DNA of 64,000 nt from Shouchella clausii (GTDB lineage: Bacteria; Bacillota; Bacilli; Bacillales; Bacillaceae_D), in the NCBI RefSeq assembly GCF_002250115.1, contig NZ_CP019985.1, forward strand, positions 868,001 to 932,000. The letters run 5' to 3'. The notes beneath the pieces were generated by a model. The model worked only from the letters and a program-made list of their open reading frames with translations, was not told the DNA's origin and ran no database searches. The position numbers and the translations under genes are program-made. Shown piece after piece: positions 31,201-39,100 of the stretch; position 1 is the stretch's first letter; each line of letters begins with the position of its first letter.

Positions 31201-31235
31201 CCATCATTTTTTGAGTAAAAATGATTAAATGATGG
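31201..31235. promoter_or_regulatory. 9-bp inverted repeat between iol and iolR
   Basis: CCATCATTT (31201-31209) and AAATGATGG (31227-31235) form a perfect inverted repeat just upstream of the iolR promoter. It may be the iolR autoregulatory site or a site for another factor. The minus-strand half resembles the IolR consensus only weakly. Confidence 0.4.
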
Positions 31236-31242
31236 TTATTTG

Positions 31243-31271
31243 TTGAATAACTTTGAAGACTATGCTATTGT
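31243..31271 (+). promoter_or_regulatory. iolR promoter
   Basis: TTGAAT (31243-31248) and TATTGT (31266-31271), 17 bp apart, lie 30 bp before the iolR start on the plus strand. Confidence 0.45.
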
Positions 31272-31300
31272 CTAGGTAGATAAAAAAAGGGGTTTTCACA

Positions 31301-32074
31301 ATGAAGCTATTACGTATACAAGAAATGGAAGCATACATTCTTAAAAATGGCTCGGCCTCCCTTGATGAGCTGTGCGAGGAATTTAATGTATCAAAAAACA
31401 CGATCCGGAGAGACATTAACAAACTAGTCGAAAACGGCGTGATCCGCAAAGTTTATGGTGGGGTCACCGCAGTAGAAAAAAGTTTAGTCTCGTTTGAGAA
31501 CCGAAAAGTACGAAACCAAGCAGAAAAAACGAGAATTGCTCGTGAGGCAGCCAACTTCATTAAAGACGATGACTTAATATTTATAGACTCGGGCACGACA
31601 ACAAAATCGATTTTGGCGGCATTGGACCCGAATATCTCGATTACTGTTCTGACAAACAGCTTGGATGTTATTAATGCGGCTACAGGTTTTGAGCAAATCC
31701 ATTTAATTGTGATCGGCAATTCTTACAAACACAAAACGCGCTCATTTGTCGGCATCGATGAAGCTGCGATATTGCAAAAATACAACATCCACAAGGCGTT
31801 TATGTCGGCTACTGGTGTCAGCATTGCCCATGGCCTTACCAATGCCGACCAACTCGAGTACGAAATTAAAAAGATCGCAGCCGAAAAAGCACGTGAGGTA
31901 TTTTTGCTTGCCGACCAATCAAAATTTGGGAAATCCACGCTATTGACATATGCTCCCTTCAACCGAGTCGACCACTTAATTACATCAGCTCCACTCGATG
32001 AAGAGTACGCAGCCTATTGCCAAGACCACCATATCGATGTCGTGGTCGCTGCTGAACACCATGTGGCGAACTGA
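31301..32074 (+). CDS. iolR: DeoR-family repressor of the inositol operon
   Basis: 257 residues: an N-terminal winged HTH (SLDELCEEFNVSKNTIRRDINKL, about 18-55) and a C-terminal DeoR sensor domain (FIDSGTTTKSILAAL, VLTNSLDVIN), which in IolR binds the phosphorylated inducer 5-dehydro-2-deoxygluconate 6-phosphate. It is divergent from iolA, and a tandem IolR-type operator lies between them. It ends near a composite terminator shared with the convergent MFS gene. Confidence 0.93.
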   Translation: MKLLRIQEMEAYILKNGSASLDELCEEFNVSKNTIRRDINKLVENGVIRKVYGGVTAVEKSLVSFENRKVRNQAEKTRIAREAANFIKDDDLIFIDSGTTTKSILAALDPNISITVLTNSLDVINAATGFEQIHLIVIGNSYKHKTRSFVGIDEAAILQKYNIHKAFMSATGVSIAHGLTNADQLEYEIKKIAAEKAREVFLLADQSKFGKSTLLTYAPFNRVDHLITSAPLDEEYAAYCQDHHIDVVVAAEHHVAN

Positions 32075-32097
32075 CTAGAGACACGTTTACGTAAAGC

Positions 32098-32181
32098 AAA
32101 AAACCACTCTGCAAGCAAACGCACACCTCCGATTTCATTCGTTCCTAACAACGAGGTGCCGTTTATATAGAGTGGTTTTTT
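32098..32181. terminator. Composite bidirectional terminator
   Basis: The outer stem AAAAACCACTCT/AGAGTGGTTTTT (32098-32110, 32169-32181) has A and T tracts suited to termination in both directions, for iolR and the convergent MFS gene. Its 58-nt loop holds a second stem, AAACGCACACCTC with GAGGTGCCGTTT (32117-32129, 32153-32164), with one bulge and mismatch. Confidence 0.75.
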
Positions 32182-32216
32182 TATTTGTTTCACGCTGTGC
32201 TGTAAAATTCAGGTTT

Positions 32217-33635
32217 TTATTGCTTATCCCCTAGTTCTTCCCGTTGCTGAGTGTTCTTTTCTTTTGCCGTATACACTAATACCCATGCTACCAGTGCCAA
32301 AATGGCCATTACGCCAAAGGCAAGCTTTAGCCCTGCTAGCGTTCCTTCTACGTAGTCGATGTCGTTTCGGTTCGCGTTGACGCTGACAAGTGTCGTCAAT
32401 ACCGTTAATCCTAGCGCTGCGCCAAACTGCCTGATCGTATTGGCAATCGCCGTTCCGTGGGCAAGTTCTGCTTGCTTTAGAGCGTTCATCGCTATCGCTG
32501 TCGCTGGCGTCATTGTGAAGCCAATTCCAACCATAAACGCACAAAAACAGACAACTAGCAGAGGAATGCCCGTTTGATCTCCCATAAACATAAAGATAGT
32601 GAATACCAACACTAGAATCCCATAACCACTTAAACCAAGAGCTCTCCCGCCGAATGAGTCAAACAGCTTGCCTGAGGCAAATGAAGTCAACGCCAACAAG
32701 ACCGTTCCCGGCAAGAGAATCATCCCCGATGAGAAAGCCGACCGCCCTTGGACGTCTTGAATAAATAACGGCAACAACGTTTCCGTTGAAAGCAGCAAAA
32801 TCGAAATTACAAAAGACAGGATCACACCGTGTACAAACCATGAATGTTTAAATAAACGAAGTTCAAGCATCGGTGAGTCTAAACAAAGCTGCCGCCATAT
32901 AAACATTGCTATTGCAAAGAAACCGGCACTAAGAGGCACGAGTACAATAGCAGAGGAAAACCCAGCGATGCTAATATTGCTTAAACCGAAAATTACGCCG
33001 GAGAAGCCAACGACGGTAAGGAACAGGGACAATAAATCAAATTTAACGCTTTTTTGTTCTGTTACGTTTTGCATAAAGACTGCAGCAAGAACGAAAATCG
33101 CGAGGGCGAGGGGCAAAACAAGCCAAAACAAAGAACGCCAACCTAGCCAATCAACGATATAACCGGAAATCGGCGGACCGATAGCTGGCGCCACATTAAT
33201 GACAAGTGCCATAAGCCCCATAGCATAGCCTCTTTTTTCAGCCGGGTAAACATGCAAAAGGATCGTTTGCACAAGCGGTAGCATCATGCCAGCCCCGATC
33301 GCTTGGACGACCCGTGCACTTACGAGTAAGACAAATGAGGGCGCTATCGCTGACAATACCGTGCCGATGACAAAGCATGCTAAGGCAGTCATTGTCAGCG
33401 CCCGTGCACTGAAACGGCTCATTAAATAACCCATTGTCGGGATGAGCATCGTCGCCATCAGCAAAAAGGACGTAGTTAGCCATTGCACTTGCGTCGCATT
33501 TATGGAAAATTCATCCATAATCGTTGGAAAGGCCGTAATTAATAAAAATTGATTAAATAAAAATAAGAACGACGCAGCCAGAACGGTAATGACCATCATG
33601 TTCTCGCGCCAATGGGAATTTGTCGTTTCATTCAT
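32217..33635 (-). CDS. DHA2-family MFS multidrug efflux pump
   Basis: A 472-residue, 14-segment transporter of the EmrB/QacA type. It has motif A-like GYLMSRFSARAL between segments 2 and 3 and the antiporter motif C region (GLMALVINVAPAIGPPISGYIVDWLGWR). It probably exports hydrophobic drugs in exchange for protons. It is convergent with iolR and divergent from the TetR gene 250 bp away. AGGAGG precedes the ATG. Substrates are unknown. Confidence 0.88.
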   Translation of the reverse strand: MNETTNSHWRENMMVITVLAASFLFLFNQFLLITAFPTIMDEFSINATQVQWLTTSFLLMATMLIPTMGYLMSRFSARALTMTALACFVIGTVLSAIAPSFVLLVSARVVQAIGAGMMLPLVQTILLHVYPAEKRGYAMGLMALVINVAPAIGPPISGYIVDWLGWRSLFWLVLPLALAIFVLAAVFMQNVTEQKSVKFDLLSLFLTVVGFSGVIFGLSNISIAGFSSAIVLVPLSAGFFAIAMFIWRQLCLDSPMLELRLFKHSWFVHGVILSFVISILLLSTETLLPLFIQDVQGRSAFSSGMILLPGTVLLALTSFASGKLFDSFGGRALGLSGYGILVLVFTIFMFMGDQTGIPLLVVCFCAFMVGIGFTMTPATAIAMNALKQAELAHGTAIANTIRQFGAALGLTVLTTLVSVNANRNDIDYVEGTLAGLKLAFGVMAILALVAWVLVYTAKEKNTQQREELGDKQ

Positions 33636-33855
33636 TTTTTGCCAAACCTCCTACCGATGAAGTGGTTCAACACCTATTCACTCTACGGTGTTTTTGTTGA
33701 AAATGCAACAAAAATAAACGTGTACAAAGCACTTAAGGAAAAATCCTATGATGGGTGAACATGTGAAATTAAGTTAAAAAGACAGCTCCCAGCCTTAACT
33801 CGTATGCTGATAAGGGCAAATTGACAAATGCTGTTTCACTTGCTATTATTAAAAA

Positions 33856-33868
33856 TGAATGACATTCA
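33856..33868. promoter_or_regulatory. 13-bp palindrome TGAATGACATTCA, TetR operator
   Basis: A perfect palindrome 22 bp before the tetR-type start. The same palindrome recurs at 34501-34513 in front of the SMR genes, strong circumstantial evidence that it is the site of the encoded repressor. Confidence 0.7.
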
Positions 33869-33889
33869 GTCATTAAAGGATGTGTACAA

Positions 33890-34468
33890 GTGGATAAAAA
33901 AGAACGCATTGTTGAAGCAGCGATTGTTGCCTTTAAAGAAAAAGGCGTCGAAAAAACGACGATTACTGACATTGTGAAACGGGCTGGGATTGCCCAAGGG
34001 ACTTACTATTTGTACTTTCCTTCTAAACTGGCGGTTATGCCTAGCATTGCCGAAGTATTCGTCAATAAGCTGATTGATCGGCTTCATAAGTCCGTCCGCA
34101 GCGACTCGATCGAAAGGCAAATTGAGGAAGTTGTTGAAGCCATTTTCTCGATTACGGAAGAGCATAATGATTTGGCCATATTAATTTATTCAGGCTTGAC
34201 TCAAACGGAGTATGTCAAGGAGTGGGAAATGATTTATGCACCATTATACGACTGGTTTGACGGCATGCTAGCCCGCGCCCTTGACAAGAACGCAATTCGC
34301 GAGACAATCAATACTGCCTATACCGCCAAAATCATGGTCGGTGCGATTGAATCAACAGCAGAACAGCTTTATTTGTACGACCAACATGATCAAGCGAGCG
34401 CACAAGCACATAAAAATGAGCTCATATCATTTATTAGCCATGCATTAGGAGCAAGCGGTCTGCACTAA
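33890..34468 (+). CDS. TetR-family repressor
   Basis: 192 residues: an N-terminal TetR HTH (about 5-52, IVEAAIVAFKEKGVEKTTITDIVKRAGIAQGTYYLYFPSK) and a helical ligand-binding domain. It starts with GTG behind AAAGGATG. It sits ahead of the paired SMR pump, and the identical palindromes before its own gene and before the SMR genes suggest autorepression and control of the pump by a drug-like ligand. Control of the divergent MFS gene is also possible. Confidence 0.88.
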   Translation: MDKKERIVEAAIVAFKEKGVEKTTITDIVKRAGIAQGTYYLYFPSKLAVMPSIAEVFVNKLIDRLHKSVRSDSIERQIEEVVEAIFSITEEHNDLAILIYSGLTQTEYVKEWEMIYAPLYDWFDGMLARALDKNAIRETINTAYTAKIMVGAIESTAEQLYLYDQHDQASAQAHKNELISFISHALGASGLH

Positions 34469-34500
34469 GGCGCTTGCCTTTCTTTGGCGGTAAAAATGAA

Positions 34501-34513
34501 TGAATGTCATTCA
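34501..34513. promoter_or_regulatory. 13-bp palindrome TGAATGTCATTCA, TetR operator
   Basis: The second copy of the palindrome at 33856-33868 (its reverse complement at the central base), 26 bp before the first SMR gene. Confidence 0.7.
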
Positions 34514-34538
34514 CTAATTCAAAAGGAGTTTGTTCAAA

Positions 34539-34892
34539 ATGAAAAACGGTTGGTTCTATGTCGGCTTAACTTGCCTAGTTGAACTTTTTTGGGTATTTGG
34601 CTTTAATGTTGCGACTGTTTGGTGGCATTGGGCAATCATTGTCGCCATTATTCTTATCGATTTCCACTTTCTTTCTAAAGCATGTGAAACGCTCCCAACC
34701 GGAACAGTCTATGCTGTGTTTGCTGCCATCGGAACAGTCGGGACTGCCCTAATGGACATCTTTATATTTGGAGGCGCCTTTAGTATCGCCAAAGGGTTGT
34801 TTATGGCGCTTCTTGTTATCGGCGTGGTTTTATTAAAATTGGCCGACAACCATACAGACGAAACGAAATCCAATCAGAAAGGAGCGGCTTGA
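34539..34892 (+). CDS. Small multidrug resistance (SMR) pump subunit A
   Basis: 117 residues with four membrane segments. It keeps the SMR membrane glutamate (LVELFWVFGF) and the LPTGTVYAVFAAIGTVGTAL motif typical of the YkkC/QacE group. The ATG at 34539 lies 10 nt after AAAGGAG. It pairs with the next gene, which starts almost at its stop, so a heterodimeric pump is likely. Candidate substrates are quaternary cations or guanidinium; no guanidine riboswitch precedes it. Confidence 0.88.
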   Translation: MKNGWFYVGLTCLVELFWVFGFNVATVWWHWAIIVAIILIDFHFLSKACETLPTGTVYAVFAAIGTVGTALMDIFIFGGAFSIAKGLFMALLVIGVVLLKLADNHTDETKSNQKGAA

Positions 34893-34894
34893 CG

Positions 34895-35209
34895 ATGGGA
34901 TGGTTCTTTGTTGTATTAGCAGCACTGTTTGAAGTCGTCGGCGTGATTGGTTTAAAAAAATACAGCCAACAGAAAACAGTGCTCCATACGATCTTGTTTC
35001 TCGGCGGCTTCGGTGCGTCGTTTCTGTTTTTGTACACTTCGTTTAATTATTTGCAGCTAAGCATTGCTTACTCCGTTTGGATTGGACTTGGAACGGTTGC
35101 TGCTGTTTTGGTAAACATGATGTTCTTTGGCGAATCAAGGAATTGGCTGCGCTTGTTTAGCTTAGCCATCATCGTCATAGGTGTTACTGGCTTAAAAGCC
35201 ATTTCCTAA
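34895..35209 (+). CDS. Small multidrug resistance (SMR) pump subunit B
   Basis: 104 residues, four membrane segments, with the membrane glutamate in LAALFEVVGVIGLKKY and the signature IAYSVWIGLGTVAAVLVNMMFFGE. It starts at the ATG at 34895, 10 nt behind AAAGGAG located in the end of the first subunit. Two adjacent unequal SMR genes act as a heterodimer in B. subtilis YkkCD and EbrAB. Confidence 0.88.
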   Translation: MGWFFVVLAALFEVVGVIGLKKYSQQKTVLHTILFLGGFGASFLFLYTSFNYLQLSIAYSVWIGLGTVAAVLVNMMFFGESRNWLRLFSLAIIVIGVTGLKAIS

Positions 35210-35332
35210 TTTTATTTAAACGTTTGATTAATAAAATCAAATCAATCAAAATGAGAGAAAATGCTTGTTGACGAACCGGCTTGATAATGGAAGAAACCCA
35301 CTTATAAACATATGCCTGAGGTAAACGACACG

Positions 35333-35385
35333 AGGTTGTTTGCCTACAACCTAAGACGGCTTGCCTTGCAATGCCGTCTTTTTTG
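35333..35385 (+). terminator. Tandem hairpins ending in a terminator
   Basis: AGGTTGT-n6-ACAACCT (35333-35352) is followed at once by AAGACGGC-n12-GCCGTCTT plus a T-tract (35353-35385), a good intrinsic terminator. Upstream AGGTAAAC (35319-35326) could instead pair with GTTTGCCT (35338-35345), an alternative fold. It could end the SMR transcript or act as an attenuator for the next gene. Confidence 0.7.
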
Positions 35386-35463
35386 CTGTTCGATATTTAC
35401 TTCATGAAAAAATCTGTATACGCTATAAAGACGAGATCCATTTTCAAGGAGAAACCAAAAACC

Positions 35464-36453
35464 ATGTTTGAAATAAATCTTCCATCAAAAATTGCGGGAA
35501 ATCGCTTGCTCCTTCCTGAAATCAATGTAGCTGTCCAACCTGGACAACCTGTTGCGATTCAAGGAGAGGCCGAGTTTTTGCAAACATTTTTGTCCCAGTT
35601 TATGAACCCATTTTCTGGCTCAACCAACCAGTTTAAATTAGAAGACAAACCTTTTGATCCCCATTCTAACGCCTTTATGTTCCATCAATCCGATGGCTTG
35701 TATAAGCGTTTAACGCCACGGGAAGTGATCCGCTTTTGGCTGAAGCTCTACAAAAGCGAAGAAAATGAGAAGCGTCTTTTGGCAGTATGCGAATTGAGTG
35801 AGGTAGCTGACAAACGGGTCCGCTCGCTCCCTTTGTCTGAAAGGAGGCGTTTGCATTTTTGCCGCTGCCTGATCATGCCAAGCCAAGTATACGTATTCGA
35901 CCAGCCAACTTTGCACGTGGATCGCCAAACCAAGCACGTATTTCATACGATTTTAGAAATGCTATCCAACAAATGCATTGTCATCACGACTACATCTCTG
36001 GAAGAAGCAATCCAGCTAGGGACTGCGTTTCGCATGACGGAGCACAGCTTCTATCAAGTCGAACAGACAAGCCATGATCAAGATGCCAGCGAAGCGCCTA
36101 AAGGCGATGCCCCACTGAAACTAGCAAAAATTTCAGCTAAAATGGACGATAAAATCATTCTTTTCGACCCGTTGGAGATCGATTATATGGAAAGCCAAGA
36201 TGGGCAAACGATCTTACATGTAAATAGTGAAGCCTTTTTTACTTCTATCCCTTTAAAAGACTTGGAACAGCGTTTAGCTCCTTTTGGCTTTTTCCGCTGT
36301 CATCGATCTTATTTAGTGAATTTACAGCGTGTGCGCGAAATCATTGTCTGGAGCAAAAACAGCTACAGCCTCAGTCTGAATGATCAAACTAAAAACACGA
36401 TTCCACTGTCAAAAGGCAATTATGCCGCATTAAAAGAACTGCTGCAAATGTAG
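35464..36453 (+). CDS. Degenerate ABC ATPase domain fused to a LytTR DNA-binding domain
   Basis: 329 residues. Residues 1-200 follow the ABC ATPase plan, but the Walker A loop reads QGEAEFLQ (33-40) without GKS/T, the signature reads LSERRR (124-129) and Walker B ends FDQPT with Gln147 in place of Glu, so ATP hydrolysis is unlikely. After a charged linker (about 200-225), residues 228-329 are a LytTR domain (DYMESQDGQTILHV, FFRCHRSYLVNLQRV, PLSKGNYAALKELL). The ATG at 35464 follows AAGGAG by 12 nt. It is 10 nt ahead of an ABC-2 permease. A transport protein turned into a DNA-binding regulator that senses its partner permease is the likely role. Confidence 0.82.
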   Translation: MFEINLPSKIAGNRLLLPEINVAVQPGQPVAIQGEAEFLQTFLSQFMNPFSGSTNQFKLEDKPFDPHSNAFMFHQSDGLYKRLTPREVIRFWLKLYKSEENEKRLLAVCELSEVADKRVRSLPLSERRRLHFCRCLIMPSQVYVFDQPTLHVDRQTKHVFHTILEMLSNKCIVITTTSLEEAIQLGTAFRMTEHSFYQVEQTSHDQDASEAPKGDAPLKLAKISAKMDDKIILFDPLEIDYMESQDGQTILHVNSEAFFTSIPLKDLEQRLAPFGFFRCHRSYLVNLQRVREIIVWSKNSYSLSLNDQTKNTIPLSKGNYAALKELLQM

Positions 36454-36463
36454 GGAGGACAAA

Positions 36464-37162
36464 ATGAACGTTGATTCATTTAAAGCGTTGCTTTACAAAG
36501 ATATAAAGGACTTGCGTTATAATGGCCAGCTGCTTGTACTTATCTTTTTTCCATTGCTGTTTGTCATTGCTTTTTTTCTACTTCAAAGTAACGTGCCATT
36601 AAATATCTTGCTCATGATTACGTTGTTGCTGCTTCCTATCCATATTCAAGGGAATTTGCTTGCTGAAGAAAAAGAACAACGTACTTGGCGTGTATTAAAA
36701 CAAATGGGAATTCATTTTTACCACTTAACGATTGCGAAAGCGGTCATCACCATATCCGTCACATTGCTGACAATCGTTGTCACCACTTTGCTTCAAGGGC
36801 AAACCATCTTCTATACTGCAATGGCAAGCCTTTTTACAGTTCCCTGTATCGTCATTATGATTTGTGCTGGGACATTGCTTGGTACTTATGCGAACAACAC
36901 CGTCGAAGTAAATTTATTTGGAACACCAATCGTCATCTTTTTTATTGCCCTGGAAATAATCACCCGTTTCCTGTCGAACATAGGGCTGCATTTCCTTGCC
37001 AATTTGATACCGAACATCCTTTTCATTAGCGGCATTGATTTGATTGTATCTGGCCAAATTGGAGCTGCATTTACTTCTTGCTTCTTGTTATTAGTCATAT
37101 GGGCCGTTGTTGCCGTTATCGCAACCCGTTTACTCATAAAGCGAAAGGCCTTTACAGTGTGA
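36464..37162 (+). CDS. ABC-2 type permease partner of the LytTR fusion
   Basis: 232 residues with six hydrophobic segments and the ABC-2 pattern (GNLLAEEKEQRTWRVLKQMG between segments 2 and 3, which normally contacts the ATPase). It follows the LytTR fusion by 10 nt with a GGGAGG site. Since the fused ATPase domain looks inactive, this may be a sensor, or it may use another ATPase. The substrate is unknown. Confidence 0.78.
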   Translation: MNVDSFKALLYKDIKDLRYNGQLLVLIFFPLLFVIAFFLLQSNVPLNILLMITLLLLPIHIQGNLLAEEKEQRTWRVLKQMGIHFYHLTIAKAVITISVTLLTIVVTTLLQGQTIFYTAMASLFTVPCIVIMICAGTLLGTYANNTVEVNLFGTPIVIFFIALEIITRFLSNIGLHFLANLIPNILFISGIDLIVSGQIGAAFTSCFLLLVIWAVVAVIATRLLIKRKAFTV

Positions 37163-37326
37163 ACCTTTCCGTAAATCGGTAAGGCACTACATTTTTGCTC
37201 CATTCATGCTAGCTATAGTTGCATTCACCATGATTTCCCCTCTTTTCACCCTTGTTTTAAGGTGTGTGTATCCCCATTCCGATACAATGAGCGAAGAAAC
37301 AATCACTTGAAAAAGGGGAAATGACA

Positions 37327-37815
37327 ATGTTGCAAGAACTGATGGAATTCATTATGGAGGCAGACACCGTATATCAATATATAGGCGTTTTTATTGTGTC
37401 GTTAATTCCTTTTTTTGAATCGTATGTGGCCATTCCGATTGGCATTGTATTAAACTTTCCGGTTATTCCAGTTGTCCTTCTCTCGATCGCTGGAAACCTC
37501 CTATCCGTGTATGTCTTTATTTGGCTAGTTGATAAACTGCGCGGAACAAGGAAAAGCACGAAAAACGAGGGAAGTAGACGACAAAGAGCGCAACGTTTCT
37601 TTCAACGTTACGGAGTCCCAGGCGTCTCCTTTGCCGGACCGATTATTTGCTTCCATGTCGGTGCTGCCATTGCCCTTGGAGCTGGCACAAGCAGGCAATA
37701 TGTCACACTTTGGCAAACGATCGCCATTGTTGTATGGTCGGTCGCTCTAGGCATCGCCTTCGCCTTTGGTGTCAATTTATTTGACTATTTCCCAAGCCTG
37801 AACGTCTTTTCATAA
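37327..37815 (+). CDS. Small multi-drug export family membrane protein
   Basis: About 162 residues with four membrane segments. The pattern IPFFESYVAIPIGIVLNFP near the start, a charged cytoplasmic loop (KLRGTRKSTKNEGSRRQRAQRF) and GVSFAGPIICFHVGAAIALGAG fit the family annotated as small multi-drug export protein, whose true activity is poorly established. The ATG at 37327 is 8 nt behind AAGGGG; the ATG at 37321 is too close to it. It appears to be a single gene. Confidence 0.75.
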   Translation: MLQELMEFIMEADTVYQYIGVFIVSLIPFFESYVAIPIGIVLNFPVIPVVLLSIAGNLLSVYVFIWLVDKLRGTRKSTKNEGSRRQRAQRFFQRYGVPGVSFAGPIICFHVGAAIALGAGTSRQYVTLWQTIAIVVWSVALGIAFAFGVNLFDYFPSLNVFS

Positions 37816-37851
37816 AAGAAGTTTCTTTTGTTTTTCGTTATTTTTTGGCCA

Positions 37852-37884
37852 AGCGCCTTTTGTAGAATGGTCTATAAAGGCGCT
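37852..37884. terminator. Hairpin between convergent genes
   Basis: AGCGCCTTT (37852-37860) pairs with AAAGGCGCT (37876-37884). It lies between two converging genes; the T-tracts near it are weak, so terminator function is only probable. Confidence 0.5.
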
Positions 37885-37897
37885 CCGGCTAATGTTT

Positions 37898-39100
37898 TTA
37901 GTTGTTTGTGTTTATTTCCCCCACTTGACCAACCTTTTTTGACGTAATTAATTGACGCTTCTCTACCATATAGGCATGTATACATAAGATAAATGTGATT
38001 ATGCTTGCAAAAACAACCAATACGATTACTCCACTTATAAAGTCAATGCGGCCATTGTTAAATCGCTCAGCTAAAAAACCAGCAGCAACGTCTCCACCAA
38101 GAAAGTATGTGAAGGGGCTTAAGTGTAGGAATGGGTGCAAAGAGCTTATAAATTCATGTGTCATAGGAAAACCAACTGTAATCAGAATAGCAATCATCAA
38201 AGTCGCCATCTTGTTTTTTGTTAAAACAGCAGCGAAGGCTACGATCAGAACCAAATTAAAAATAGCAAGCACTTGAAGGATAAATGTCTTCATCATGACA
38301 TTCCATAAAGGCATTGTTTCAAAGATTGGGCTCCCATTATTAACAATAGGATAGTGGAAAGAACCAGTTCCATTAAAAATACTTGCTAAGAAGAAGCTGA
38401 AAACAAGAATGCCGAAATAAAATGCCACAGTCACCCCAGCCATAAATGATAATTTCTTCATTAACAGCCTCGTAGACCTTTTAGGGAGTAATACGTCAAT
38501 GTTTATCCCTCCTCTGAATGAAAGAAAATATACTTCTGACAGAATCAGTGATGCGATCAACATAAATAATGTCGGGAAAAGGCTCTCCATTACCCGATAC
38601 GTAAACGTTGCGCCAAATTTTTCAAAATGCAATGTATCTGGTTCCGCGTTTAATTCAATTAAGCGATTGTTCACATGGCGTGTCATCATAAAATCATCAA
38701 TTGCTTCTTCTGGAAATAATTCTCCATTCGTCTCTTTATGTATATCCAAATTTCGATCGATCATTTTGTTAAAATAGACTAAGGCCTCTGAGAAATCGTT
38801 TTGATCAATAGCCTCTAAAATATGTTGACCCCAAGAGATGTTTTCTTCGACCTCAATGATAGCTTCTTCAAACATGATCCGGTTCTCTTCCGAGATATGA
38901 GGATTTTCTAATTCTTCCTGATAGAATGCAAGCGTTTCTTGATCATGATGTAAGTAACTTTGCATGTCTGCTCTAAAATCACTTCCGTCGATTGCATTTA
39001 CGATATAGAGACCGACTACCCCTAAAAAAAGAATCGTTGTCGCTACGATTACAGCCTTGCTTCGGTAGATTTGTTTAAACAATAAGTAACTATAGCTCAT
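37898..39100 (-). CDS. ABC-2 type permease with large extracytoplasmic loop
   Basis: 400 residues. One membrane segment (about 17-35) is followed by a ~130-residue hydrophilic, acidic region (about 38-170), probably outside the cell, then five further segments from about 175 on. This is the layout of permeases in peptide-export or antimicrobial-resistance ABC pairs. It overlaps the ATPase gene by 4 nt. I recognise no close family member and cannot name a substrate. Confidence 0.78.
   Translation of the reverse strand: MSYSYLLFKQIYRSKAVIVATTILFLGVVGLYIVNAIDGSDFRADMQSYLHHDQETLAFYQEELENPHISEENRIMFEEAIIEVEENISWGQHILEAIDQNDFSEALVYFNKMIDRNLDIHKETNGELFPEEAIDDFMMTRHVNNRLIELNAEPDTLHFEKFGATFTYRVMESLFPTLFMLIASLILSEVYFLSFRGGINIDVLLPKRSTRLLMKKLSFMAGVTVAFYFGILVFSFFLASIFNGTGSFHYPIVNNGSPIFETMPLWNVMMKTFILQVLAIFNLVLIVAFAAVLTKNKMATLMIAILITVGFPMTHEFISSLHPFLHLSPFTYFLGGDVAAGFLAERFNNGRIDFISGVIVLVVFASIITFILCIHAYMVEKRQLITSKKVGQVGEINTNN

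Noticed and set aside
34469-34538. Guanidine (ykkC-type) riboswitch before the SMR pair
   Set aside because: Only about 70 nt separate the TetR and SMR genes and they hold a palindromic operator, with no ykkC motifs.
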